From Motiliproteus sp041586735 (lineage in GTDB: Bacteria > Pseudomonadota > Gammaproteobacteria > Pseudomonadales > Balneatricaceae), in the NCBI GenBank assembly GCA_041586735.1, contig JBFGZQ010000008.1, positions 111,393-175,392 of the forward strand: a stretch of 64,000 nt of DNA, read 5' to 3'. The position numbers and the translations under genes were made by a program. Under the pieces are notes generated by a model, which saw only the letters and a list, made by a program, of their open reading frames with translations, was not told where the DNA came from and searched no databases. Shown one piece after another: positions 43,787-51,769 of this stretch. Positions within the stretch are counted from its first letter, which is position 1. Each line of letters begins with the position of its first letter.

Positions 43787-44365
43787 ATGAAACCCACCAC
43801 CCTATCGCTATCCCTGCTATTCGGCCTCATCGTCACACTCGGCGGCTGCTCCAACATGATCGGTGCGGCTCACAACCAACCCCTGAGCGAAGATAACAGC
43901 TCGCGCACCACCGGCAGCCTGATCGATGATGAGCTGATCGAAATAAAGGCCCTGGTCAATATCGGCAAGGCATCTAAGGAGCTCAACGATGCTCACGTCT
44001 CAGTCACAAGCTACAACGGTATTGTGTTATTGTCCGGCCAAGTACCTTCGGAGCAGGCCAGACAACAGGCGGAAAAAGTCGCCCTCGAGATCCGCAAGGT
44101 ACGCAAGATCCACAACGAACTCACCGTGGCCGGACCGACCTCTGCTATCGTGCGCTCTAACGACAGCTGGCTCACCGCCAAGATCAAAAGCAAGATGCTC
44201 GCCGAGCCGATGCTACAATCGATGACTATAAAAGTGGTTACCGAGAACGGCACCGTCTACCTGATGGGACTGGTGAATGACACCCAAGCCAAACAAGCCG
44301 TCGATGTCAGCCGTAATACCGCCGGGGTTCAAAAAGTAGTCAAGATGTTCGAGTACGTCCACTGA
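43787..44365 (+). CDS. dolP: BON-domain outer-membrane lipoprotein (DolP/YraP)
   Basis: 192 aa. Signal peptide with lipobox LGGCS (Cys near residue 22). Two BON domains follow: residues about 46-110 (NDAHVSVTSYNGIVLLSGQV) and about 118-185 (SMTIKVVTENGTVYLMGLV). DolP supports outer-membrane integrity and is found at division sites. It is the last gene of the lpoA group and is closed by a strong terminator. Confidence 0.93.
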   Translation: MKPTTLSLSLLFGLIVTLGGCSNMIGAAHNQPLSEDNSSRTTGSLIDDELIEIKALVNIGKASKELNDAHVSVTSYNGIVLLSGQVPSEQARQQAEKVALEIRKVRKIHNELTVAGPTSAIVRSNDSWLTAKIKSKMLAEPMLQSMTIKVVTENGTVYLMGLVNDTQAKQAVDVSRNTAGVQKVVKMFEYVH

Positions 44366-44412
44366 TACAGACACCCCAAAAGCCGTGCATATCAGCTGCA
44401 TTTAAAAACCCA

Positions 44413-44433
44413 AAAGCCCCTAAAAGGGGCTTT
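44413..44433. terminator. Bidirectional terminator between dolP and phaB
   Basis: AAAGCCCC (44413-44420) and GGGGCTTT (44426-44433) with a 5-nt loop. A T-run follows on the plus strand and an A-run precedes it, so it can serve both convergent genes. Confidence 0.92.
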
Positions 44434-44454
44434 TTTTATCGCCAGTCACGCTGA

Positions 44455-45195
44455 TCAGTGCATGTGCTGGCCGCCATTGATCGACAGGTTAGAGCCGGTG
44501 ATATAACCCCCCTCTTCCGCTGCCAGAAAGGCAACGGCACGACCGATTTCTGACGGCTGACCCATACGCCCCACCGGAATACCCGCCACGATCTTGTCCT
44601 GAATAGCCTGATCGATCTTAGCGACCATCGGCGTCAGTATATAGCCAGGGGAGATGGTATTAACGGTAACGCCATTACGCGCGCCCTCTTGCGCCAGCGC
44701 CTTAGTGAAGCCATGCAAGCCGGCTTTTGCAGCCGAGTAGTTGGCCTGGCCCATCTGCCCTTTTTCACCATTGACCGAAGAGATATTGATGATCCGACCC
44801 CACTTCTTGTCTAGCATCGCCTCAATGACCGGACGGGTCATATTGAAGGCGCTATCCAAATTGGTACTCATCACTGCGTGCCACTGATCCCAGGCCATCT
44901 TCTTAAAGAAGCCATCTCGGGTGATACCGGCATTATTGACCAACACATCGATGCTAGCACCCGTGGCCTCGGCAATAGCCGCAACAGCCTGCTGACAAGA
45001 CTCCAAACTGGTCACGTCAACATGCTGAATCAAAAAATCATAACCCGCTGCTTGCTGATCTACCTGCCATGCAAGCGCTTTTTCTTCATTACTATAACCC
45101 GCAACCACCTTCATACCCAGATCCGCAAGCGCCTCACAGATTGCCGAGCCAATACCACCTGTTCCACCTGTTACCAATGCAATTCGTTGCGTCAT
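44455..45195 (-). CDS. phaB: Acetoacetyl-CoA reductase
   Basis: 246 aa short-chain dehydrogenase. It reduces acetoacetyl-CoA to (R)-3-hydroxybutyryl-CoA, the monomer for polyhydroxybutyrate. NADP-binding TGGTGGIG near residue 10, NNAG, catalytic Ser in NISSVNGEKGQMGQ, and YSAAK are present. The NGEKGQMGQANYSAAKAG block and the GFFKKM segment distinguish PhaB from FabG. phaC and phaA are not in the window. Confidence 0.93.
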   Translation of the reverse strand: MTQRIALVTGGTGGIGSAICEALADLGMKVVAGYSNEEKALAWQVDQQAAGYDFLIQHVDVTSLESCQQAVAAIAEATGASIDVLVNNAGITRDGFFKKMAWDQWHAVMSTNLDSAFNMTRPVIEAMLDKKWGRIINISSVNGEKGQMGQANYSAAKAGLHGFTKALAQEGARNGVTVNTISPGYILTPMVAKIDQAIQDKIVAGIPVGRMGQPSEIGRAVAFLAAEEGGYITGSNLSINGGQHMH

Positions 45196-45396
45196 ATATC
45201 TATCTCCTATAGTACTGATATCTCCATAACCACCTACGGTGACCCTTCACCCCGACGGCATACAACAAACCAGTTGTATCTCATTATTATGTCAACCAGT
45301 AGCCCAACTATAAGCAAACCCTGCGCCGGTTGCACCTAGTCTTTAATCTGAGAGCCGATAGTCCTCGCTGGCGTCAGCAAGACGTCGCCCCCAAGG

Positions 45397-45413
45397 CGCA
45401 CCAGGTTGGAGCA
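45397..45413 (+). promoter_or_regulatory. Candidate NtrC-binding site upstream of glnK
   Basis: CGCACCAGGTTGGAGCA differs from the dyad consensus TGCACC-N5-GGTGCA at two positions. A weaker copy, CGCACCACAATCAAGCA, lies at 45428-45444. They are about 60-110 bp upstream of the sigma-54 box, where NtrC enhancers are normally found. Confidence 0.55.
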
Positions 45414-45504
45414 ATCCAACAACCCAGCGCACCACAATCAAGCAAAAACCGGCAAACACGCCCGCCAGCATGGATAACGTCCTGATAAATAACGAACACC
45501 TCAA

Positions 45505-45520
45505 TGGCATAATCTGTGCA
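45505..45520 (+). promoter_or_regulatory. Sigma-54 promoter of glnK-amtB
   Basis: TGGCATAATCTGTGCA matches the -24/-12 consensus TGGCAY-R-N4-TTGCW at all but one position, with the correct GG-to-GC spacing. It lies 77 bp before the glnK ATG. This predicts NtrC-dependent expression under nitrogen limitation. Confidence 0.8.
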
Positions 45521-45596
45521 TGCTTTTATAAAATCCGCAATAAAACCTGCAATAGCGACCACAAAAAAATCCGCTACGCACCACAGGAGCCCGAGC

Positions 45597-45935
45597 ATGA
45601 AACTGATCTGCGCCGTTATCAAGCCATTCAAACTCGACGACGTCCGCGAGGCACTAGCAGAAATCGCCATCAACGGCGTTACCGTCACCGAAGTCAAAGG
45701 CTTCGGACGCCAGAAGGGCCACACCGAACTCTATCGTGGTGCCGAGTATATCGTCGACTTCCTACCCAAAGTAAAAGTCGAGGCTGCGGTCAACGACGAG
45801 CAACTCGATACCGCCATCGAGGCGATAATAGCTGCGGCCAATACCGGAAAAATCGGTGATGGTAAAATTTTTGTCACCCCTTTAGACCAAGCGATCCGCA
45901 TCCGCACCGGTGAAACCGATAGCGACGCACTCTGA
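45597..45935 (+). CDS. glnK: PII nitrogen regulatory protein GlnK
   Basis: 112 aa trimeric signal protein sensing 2-oxoglutarate and ATP/ADP. The start at 45597 gives MKLICAVIKPFKLDDVREAL; the in-frame ATG at 45516 overlaps the promoter. The T-loop has uridylylation site Tyr51 (YRGAEY). The TGKIGDGKIFV signature is present. Coupled to amtB (about 50 bp apart), it should block the AmtB channel when nitrogen is plentiful. Confidence 0.96.
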   Translation: MKLICAVIKPFKLDDVREALAEIAINGVTVTEVKGFGRQKGHTELYRGAEYIVDFLPKVKVEAAVNDEQLDTAIEAIIAAANTGKIGDGKIFVTPLDQAIRIRTGETDSDAL

Positions 45936-45987
45936 ACGCACAGCGTGACACGCCCTACCGATGCGCACACCCAACACGGAAACAGCC

Positions 45988-47268
45988 ATGCTGAAACGAC
46001 TCCCCCTCTGCCTGATGCTCAGCCCTAGCCTTGCCATGGCCGACACACTCGATACCGCCAATACCGCCTGGATACTGACCGCCACCGCCCTGGTTCTATT
46101 TATGACCCTGCCTGGGCTGGCACTATTCTATGGCGGACTGGTACGCTCTAAGAACGTACTCTCGGTACTGATGCAGTGCTTCGCCATCGCCGGCGCCGCG
46201 TCTATTATCTGGATACTGTTCGGTTACAGCCTGGCTTTTGGCGAAGGCAACGCCTGGATCGGCGACTTCAGCCGAGTGATGATGTCAGGCATCACCAAAG
46301 AATCATTGGCTGGCGACATCCCCGAGTCGCTGTTTGTACTATTCCAGATGACGTTTGCCATCATCACCCCGGCACTGGTTATCGGTGGTTTTGCCGAGCG
46401 GATGAAATTTAGCGCCATGCTGATATTTAGCTGCATCTGGCTGGTCCTGGTTTACGCCCCTGTGACCCACTGGGTCTGGGGTGGCGGCTGGCTACAGCAG
46501 ATGGGACTGTACGACTTTGCCGGTGGCACCGTGGTTCACATCACCGCCGGGGTCGCCGCGATCACCGCCGCAATCGTCATCGGGCCTCGCAAAGGCTTCC
46601 CTAAGGTCGCCATGCCTCCGCACAACATGACCATGACCGTCACCGGTGCCGGCATGCTCTGGGTGGGCTGGTATGGCTTCAACGGCGGCAGCGCCCTGGC
46701 CGCCAACGGTGACGCCGCCATGGCGATGCTGGTCACCCATATCTCCGCAGCCGCCGGGGTACTCACCTGGTCCTTTATCGAATGGGCACGCTTCGGCAAA
46801 CCCAGCGTTCTGGGCGCGGTTACCGGGATGATCGCAGGCTTAGGCACCATCACTCCAGCATCCGGCTTTGTCGGTCCGGGCGGTGCGCTGGTGATCGGCA
46901 TAACCGCCGGTATCGTCTGCTTCTTCGCCACCCAGCTGATTAAGCGCATCCTCAAAATCGATGACTCGCTCGACGTCATGCCCACCCACGGTGTAGGCGG
47001 TATCCTCGGCACCCTGATGGCCGGTATTTTTGCCAGCACCGGCCTAGGGGTCTTCAGTGGCTACGGTTATGCGGAGGGTATCGAGACCATGGGCGGCCAG
47101 GTATCTGTGCAGCTAATCGGCATCGCTGTTACGTTCATTTACACCGCGCTGGTCACCTGGATCATCCTTAAGCTGGTCGGCGTCCTAGTCGGGCTGCGGG
47201 TCAGTGAAGAGATAGAGGTCCAAGGACTCGACACCGCCGAGCACGAAGAGACCGGCTACAACATTTAG
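45988..47268 (+). CDS. amtB: Ammonium transporter
   Basis: 426 aa from ATG 45988 (MLKRLPLCLMLSPSLAMA|DT), which gives a clean signal peptide as in E. coli AmtB. An in-frame ATG at 45961 would add nine polar residues and lacks a ribosome site. Eleven helices are seen. LPGLALFYGGLVRSKNVLS, THWVWGGGWL, DFAGGTVVHITAG (first pore His), and THGVGGILGTL (second His) are the family signatures. It moves ammonium or ammonia across the inner membrane. Confidence 0.96.
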   Translation: MLKRLPLCLMLSPSLAMADTLDTANTAWILTATALVLFMTLPGLALFYGGLVRSKNVLSVLMQCFAIAGAASIIWILFGYSLAFGEGNAWIGDFSRVMMSGITKESLAGDIPESLFVLFQMTFAIITPALVIGGFAERMKFSAMLIFSCIWLVLVYAPVTHWVWGGGWLQQMGLYDFAGGTVVHITAGVAAITAAIVIGPRKGFPKVAMPPHNMTMTVTGAGMLWVGWYGFNGGSALAANGDAAMAMLVTHISAAAGVLTWSFIEWARFGKPSVLGAVTGMIAGLGTITPASGFVGPGGALVIGITAGIVCFFATQLIKRILKIDDSLDVMPTHGVGGILGTLMAGIFASTGLGVFSGYGYAEGIETMGGQVSVQLIGIAVTFIYTALVTWIILKLVGVLVGLRVSEEIEVQGLDTAEHEETGYNI

Positions 47269-47294
47269 CGCTAGCCAACAGCCATCACCCAAAC

Positions 47295-47328
47295 AAAAAA
47301 GGGGCGCAACCAATGCACCCCTTTTTTT
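47295..47328 (+). terminator. Rho-independent terminator of glnK-amtB
   Basis: A6-GGGG and CCCC-T7 arms around a loop (47295-47304 and 47318-47328). It lies about 27 bp after the amtB stop. Confidence 0.88.
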
Positions 47329-47355
47329 GCGCCCCGCTCCGAGGGCTATGGACGC

Positions 47356-47628
47356 TTAATCGGCCCCTGCACCCTCCGCATGCTGCTGATCAAAACGGAT
47401 CAACACCCGTCTAAGCTCTCGGGCATGCTGCTGTTTTCCACAGCACTGCGCGTGGCGAATGTCGTCGATGATCATATGGCGAACGCGCTCTACCCCTCCA
47501 TTAGAATGCAGTAAAAAATCACACTCTGCCAACGCGGGCAGTCGCGGTGAATGCTCAAACTCTGCAACCGCATCCACCTCATCCTGAGCCAAACCTGTGA
47601 CCTCTAAACAGTCTTCATAAGTCAACAT
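47356..47628 (-). CDS. Small conserved-type hypothetical protein
   Basis: 90 aa, soluble. The N-terminus MLTYEDCLEVTGLAQDEVDAVAEFEHSP-like (given here in part: MLTYEDCLEVTGLAQDEV) is a pattern I associate with a small uncharacterised gammaproteobacterial family. Two cysteines (CC near residue 62) and many Arg/His lie in the second half. GAGGTGAGAG upstream gives a good ribosome site. It is convergent with amtB and upstream of nothing on its strand. Function unknown. Confidence 0.65.
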   Translation of the reverse strand: MLTYEDCLEVTGLAQDEVDAVAEFEHSPRLPALAECDFLLHSNGGVERVRHMIIDDIRHAQCCGKQQHARELRRVLIRFDQQHAEGAGAD

Positions 47629-47802
47629 ACTCTCTCACCTCCCCTAGCCGACGCCTTGTTCGAGCCTGCTAAAAGACTCTTACTAGCCTCTTTCCAGTTA
47701 CAGGATAAGCCGAAACCGACCCGCAAGCATGCGAACAATTTTCACCCTTTGCCAGTCGCCAGGTACTGCATTTCAACTACCCACGAAGGATGCTTAGAGC
47801 AC

Positions 47803-49155
47803 TCAGGAACGCTTCTTAAACGGTGCCAGGCCATCACCCAGGGCGCCACTGGTGACCGGAGCAGCACTCGGTTTGCGGCGCTTGCCGACCTGCTTTTGAT
47901 CGCGATGCCGCTGCTTATCTTTCTTACCCGCATCCGCATCGGCCTTGGGCGGTTTTTTCTTACCCGCGTCTTTGCGCTTGCCGGCCGCCTTGCCGGAGGC
48001 TTTAAGCTTGGCCGGGCCCTTGTATTTGCCTTCAAACCCCGGCACGTCGCGACGTTCAAACTGGATCCGCAGATAACGCTCAATACTCGACATCAGATTC
48101 CATTCCGACGCCGCGATCAGACTGATGGCCAGCCCAGATTCGCCCGCCCGCCCGGTACGGCCAATACGATGCACGTGCTCATCACCACTGCGCGGCATAT
48201 CAAAGTTAATCACCAGATCGACACCGCTGATATCCAAACCGCGCGCGGCGACATCGGTGGCGACCAAAATCGAGATCTGATCCCGGCGGATCAGGTCCAT
48301 GACATGGTTACGCTCGTCCTGCTCCATATCGCCATGCAACACCCCTGCACGAAATTTATGGTAACGGATCAGACCACCCAGACGGTTAGTCTGAACCTTG
48401 GTATTGCTAAACACGATCGCCTTCTTGTAGGTTTCCAGCTCCAGCAGCCGGAACAACAGCTTCTCCTTGTGGGCGACATCGTCGGCGAGCACGATCTGCT
48501 GACGAATAGCAGCATGCTGATCACGAGCACCACTGAGCAGCAACTGCTTGGGCTCACGCAACACTTTCTTAGCCACCGTCATCAGCCCACGGGTTTTCAA
48601 GGTGGCCGATAACAATAGCGTCTGCCGTGCATCCCGACAGGCATCCGCGATGCCGATCACGTCCTCACTAAAGCCCATATCCAACATCCGATCGGCCTCA
48701 TCGAGCACCAACACCTCTAGATCACTCAGATCGATATTCTGATGGGAGAGATGCTCCATCAGCCGTCCCGGAGTCGCGATGATCAACTCAGGATTCTTAC
48801 GGATCAACGCCCGCTGATACTTGAAATCCTCACCTCCGGTGATCAAACCTGCTTTGAGCCGGGTAAACTCCGCCAACAGGGTAAACTGCTTAAACACCTG
48901 CCGCGCTAGCTCCCGGGTCGGCAGCAACACCAGCCCCCGCGTGGCACTCTTAGGGGCATCCTGCTCTAAAAAGCGCTGCAGCATCGGCAACAGATAGGCA
49001 GCGGTCTTGCCGCTACCGGTTTCAGCACTGATCAGCAGATCCCGGCCCTCCAGCGCCAGCGGTATACCCTGCTGCTGCACCTCGGTGGGCGTATCCAGCC
49101 CCATTTTATCCAGGCTTTTTTGCAGGCGATCATGTAATGGCAGTTCTGAAAACAC
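47803..49155 (-). CDS. srmB: DEAD-box RNA helicase SrmB
   Basis: 450 aa. The motifs are in order: Q motif (TPTEVQQQGIPLAL), Walker A AETGSGKT, PTRELA, TPGRLMEH, DEAD, SAT, then domain 2 with IVFSNTK, ATDVAARGLDI and HRIGRTGRAG. The basic C-terminal tail ending RHRDQKQVGKRRKPS is close to that of E. coli SrmB, which assists early 50S ribosome assembly. This C-terminal match favours SrmB over RhlE or RhlB. Confidence 0.9.
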   Translation of the reverse strand: MFSELPLHDRLQKSLDKMGLDTPTEVQQQGIPLALEGRDLLISAETGSGKTAAYLLPMLQRFLEQDAPKSATRGLVLLPTRELARQVFKQFTLLAEFTRLKAGLITGGEDFKYQRALIRKNPELIIATPGRLMEHLSHQNIDLSDLEVLVLDEADRMLDMGFSEDVIGIADACRDARQTLLLSATLKTRGLMTVAKKVLREPKQLLLSGARDQHAAIRQQIVLADDVAHKEKLLFRLLELETYKKAIVFSNTKVQTNRLGGLIRYHKFRAGVLHGDMEQDERNHVMDLIRRDQISILVATDVAARGLDISGVDLVINFDMPRSGDEHVHRIGRTGRAGESGLAISLIAASEWNLMSSIERYLRIQFERRDVPGFEGKYKGPAKLKASGKAAGKRKDAGKKKPPKADADAGKKDKQRHRDQKQVGKRRKPSAAPVTSGALGDGLAPFKKRS

Positions 49156-49275
49156 GGAATTTCCTCAGGAAGAGATCAACGAAGGCGCCATGGTGCAGAG
49201 CAAACTACTGCACGCAGATGGCGGCTATTGTACCCTGTAAATACTAAACCGTCTGATTCAAAGAGGAGCTTCTTC

Positions 49276-49725
49276 ATGCAGATCTGGGTCGATGCCGACG
49301 CCTGCCCCCGCGTTATCCGCGACATCCTGTTTCGGGCCGCCGAGCGGACCCACATACACACCACATTGGTGGCCAATCAACTGATACCGACACCACCGTC
49401 ACCCTGGTTGCATTCAGTCAGAGTCGCGGCCGGATTTGATATTGCCGATAACCATATCGTCCAGCAGACCAGCGCCGGAGATCTAGTGATCACCGCCGAT
49501 ATCCCACTGGCCGCGGAGGTGATCGACAAAGGCGGGCTGGCACTGAATCCGCGCGGCGAACTCTACACCCCTGACAGCATCCGCCAACGCCTCAATATGC
49601 GCGATTTTATGGACAGCCTGCGCGCCAGCGGCATCCAGACCGGTGGACCTACAACCCTGTCATTAACGGATCGCCAGGCGTTTGCCAATCAACTGGATCG
49701 CTTGCTGACACTAAGGGCAAAATAG
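49276..49725 (+). CDS. yaiI: UPF0178 family protein YaiI
   Basis: 149 aa of the DUF188/YaiI-YqxD family, with a PIN-like fold of unknown function. The start at 49276 (MQIWVDADACPRVIRDIL) has AAAGAGGAG 8 nt upstream; an in-frame ATG at 49228 is not preceded by one. DADACP, ITADIPLAAEVIDKGG and LNPRGELYT are family signatures. Confidence 0.92.
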   Translation: MQIWVDADACPRVIRDILFRAAERTHIHTTLVANQLIPTPPSPWLHSVRVAAGFDIADNHIVQQTSAGDLVITADIPLAAEVIDKGGLALNPRGELYTPDSIRQRLNMRDFMDSLRASGIQTGGPTTLSLTDRQAFANQLDRLLTLRAK

Positions 49726-49783
49726 CCCTGAAGGCCAAAGGCGCAAGGCACGAGGCACCGCGAGCGGTTCGCAGATCTCCAAC

Positions 49784-51115
49784 CTACCCCCGAAAGAAGC
49801 GCCGCAACACTTTAAACAAGCTAAACGCATCTTCACTGCCTGCTAGCTCCCGAATCGAATGCATGGCAAAGGTCGGCACCCCGATATCCAGGGTCTGCAC
49901 CCCCAGCTTGGCGGCAGTCATGGGGCCGATGGTGCTACCGCAGGCCATATCCGAGCGTACCGTAAAGGCCTGCACCGGAACATTTTCAAGTCGCGCCAGC
50001 TGCCGAAACAACGCGCTAGTGGCCGAGCTGGTGGCATAACGCTGGTTGGCGTTGACCTTAATCACTGGACCGGCATTGAGCAGCGGCCCATGGTTGGCAT
50101 CGTGCTTATCGCTAAAGTTAGGATGGATACCGTGGGCATTGTCGGCCGAAATCATCACCGAGCGCGCCAGCATCCGCTGTCGATCTTCCGATGCCGGCAC
50201 CATGCGCTCCAGCACCTGCTCCAAAAACGGACCGTTGGCACCGGCACTCGAGAGGCTACCGACCTCTTCATGATCGCTACAAATCAATAGCATCCCCTGA
50301 TCCAGCCCTCGATCGCCCTGAGCTTGATCGTCCTGACCATCAACTACAGCCGATGCCTGCAGCAGGCTCTGTAAACCCACAAAACAGCTCAGCAGATTGT
50401 CCAGCCGGGCGGAGGCGATAAATTGCCGCTGCAAGCCGACCAGCGCCGGTGGCTGAGTGTCGTAGCAGTAGAGCTCGAAATCCAGCACCTCCTGCACCTC
50501 ATCCCCCTGCTGCCGTAAGCGCTCCATGAGCAACGGCCGCAACGCCGGGTTGTTATCTTTTTCCGCCAGCGCCAGTAGCAACGGCAGATGCAGCTGCGGA
50601 TTAATACTGCGCTCCTCGTTGGCGCTCCGATCCAGATGAATCGCCAGGCTGGGCACCACCGCTATCGGCTCTTCAAAATCGACCAAGGCATGGCGCAACT
50701 GACCATCGGCATCTAGATAACTGACCCTACCGGCCAACGACAGATCACGATCAAACCAGGGGTTGAGCAACGCGCCGCCATAGACCTCGACGCCGAGCTG
50801 GAAATACCCCTCCTTAACGCGCTCGGGGGTGGGTTTGACCTTCAGACAGGGACTGTCGGTATGTGCACCGACCATCCGCACCCCGGCTTCGGCGAGATCC
50901 ACAGCGACCGGCAGCACAAAAGCAATAATCGATGAATCGTTACGGGTGACAAAATAACGCCCTCCTGGCTGCAACGCCCAACATTGAGCCTCATCCATCC
51001 CCTCGAACCCAGCCCGCAGCAGCTGCTTAGCCAGTTCGCGCGTGGCGTGAAACGGCGTGGGCGAACGCTGCAAAAAACTCAATAATGACTGATTAAAACG
51101 CGTAGACGGCATCAC
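49784..51115 (-). CDS. apeB: M18-family aminopeptidase
   Basis: 443 aa, aspartyl-aminopeptidase class, cytoplasmic di-zinc exopeptidase. Metal and catalytic residues are visible in VGAHTDSPCLKVKP (His, Asp), SDHEEVGSLSSAGA (Glu-Glu), ISADNAHGIHPNF (Asp) and FAMHSIRELAG (His). Its start overlaps the stop of the upstream FKBP gene as ATGA, so the two are co-translated. Confidence 0.93.
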   Translation of the reverse strand: MMPSTRFNQSLLSFLQRSPTPFHATRELAKQLLRAGFEGMDEAQCWALQPGGRYFVTRNDSSIIAFVLPVAVDLAEAGVRMVGAHTDSPCLKVKPTPERVKEGYFQLGVEVYGGALLNPWFDRDLSLAGRVSYLDADGQLRHALVDFEEPIAVVPSLAIHLDRSANEERSINPQLHLPLLLALAEKDNNPALRPLLMERLRQQGDEVQEVLDFELYCYDTQPPALVGLQRQFIASARLDNLLSCFVGLQSLLQASAVVDGQDDQAQGDRGLDQGMLLICSDHEEVGSLSSAGANGPFLEQVLERMVPASEDRQRMLARSVMISADNAHGIHPNFSDKHDANHGPLLNAGPVIKVNANQRYATSSATSALFRQLARLENVPVQAFTVRSDMACGSTIGPMTAAKLGVQTLDIGVPTFAMHSIRELAGSEDAFSLFKVLRRFFRG

Positions 51116-51633
51116 TCACCTCCTTCGATAGCTAAGAGCTCCATCTCGAACACCAGGGTCGAGCTGGATGGAATTTTCGGCGACGGGCTGCGCTTGCCAT
51201 ACGCCAACCCAGAGGGCACAAACAGCTGCCAGTGATCGCCTACCCGCATCAACTGTAGCGCCTCCTGCCAGCCTGGAATCAATCCTGCCACCGGAAACTC
51301 TGCCGGCTTGTTGCGCGCATAGGAGCTGTCAAATTCGCTGCCGTCGAGCAGCTGCCCCCGATAATGCACCTGCACCCGATCCGATAACGTCGGCGATACC
51401 CCGGTACCCGCGCGTAAGATCCGGTACTGCAAGCCACTCGGGGTCGTTAGCACCCCAAGCTGCTCGGCGTTGGCGGTTAAATACGCCTGCCCCGCCTGCT
51501 GATTAGCCGCCGCTTGATCTTCAAGCTTGTTCAGCCTTGAGAGCAGTTCGTTATCACAGCCAGACAAGGCCATCAGCATCGCACCCAGTAGGCCGATTGC
51601 CGTAAAACCGTTCAAAAATTTAATCACCAGCAT
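51112..51633 (-). CDS. FKBP-type peptidyl-prolyl isomerase, lipoprotein
   Basis: 173 aa. The start at 51633 (MLVIKFLNGFTAIGLLGAML) was chosen because GGAG lies 6 nt upstream and it gives a standard signal peptide with lipobox ALSGC. A Leu/Gln-rich helix (about 30-60) precedes the FKBP domain: GVSPTLSDRVQVHYRGQLLDG, SSYARNKPAEFPV, GWQEALQLMRVG, PSGLAYG and LVFEMELLAI. It is likely a periplasmic proline isomerase anchored to the outer membrane. Confidence 0.9.
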   Translation of the reverse strand: MLVIKFLNGFTAIGLLGAMLMALSGCDNELLSRLNKLEDQAAANQQAGQAYLTANAEQLGVLTTPSGLQYRILRAGTGVSPTLSDRVQVHYRGQLLDGSEFDSSYARNKPAEFPVAGLIPGWQEALQLMRVGDHWQLFVPSGLAYGKRSPSPKIPSSSTLVFEMELLAIEGGE

Positions 51634-51769
51634 TTCCGCTCCATCAGCAAGGACACAAATGGTATCCTGACACCAAGGAACCCGCCACACCAATCCACTG
51701 TCATACCGCTATACGATCTGTGGAACAAGCGGATACTCCCCCAGTTTTCAACCACGGGCGACTGAACAG

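Larger units (their letters stand above)
45196..45596. other. Divergent regulatory region between phaB and glnK
   Basis: 401 bases. The glnK side has a sigma-54 promoter (45505-45520) and NtrC-like dyads (45397-45413, 45428-45444). The phaB side has its ribosome site (AGGAGAT on the minus strand) and AT-rich sequence. No gene is supported; the longest open frames are shadows. Confidence 0.6.

Noticed and set aside
47641..47700. tRNA T-loop-like sequence TTGTTCGAGCC
   Set aside because: No cloverleaf can be formed around it; chance match.
49726..49783. Possible terminator between yaiI and apeB
   Set aside because: No stem of useful length and no T-tract on either strand.
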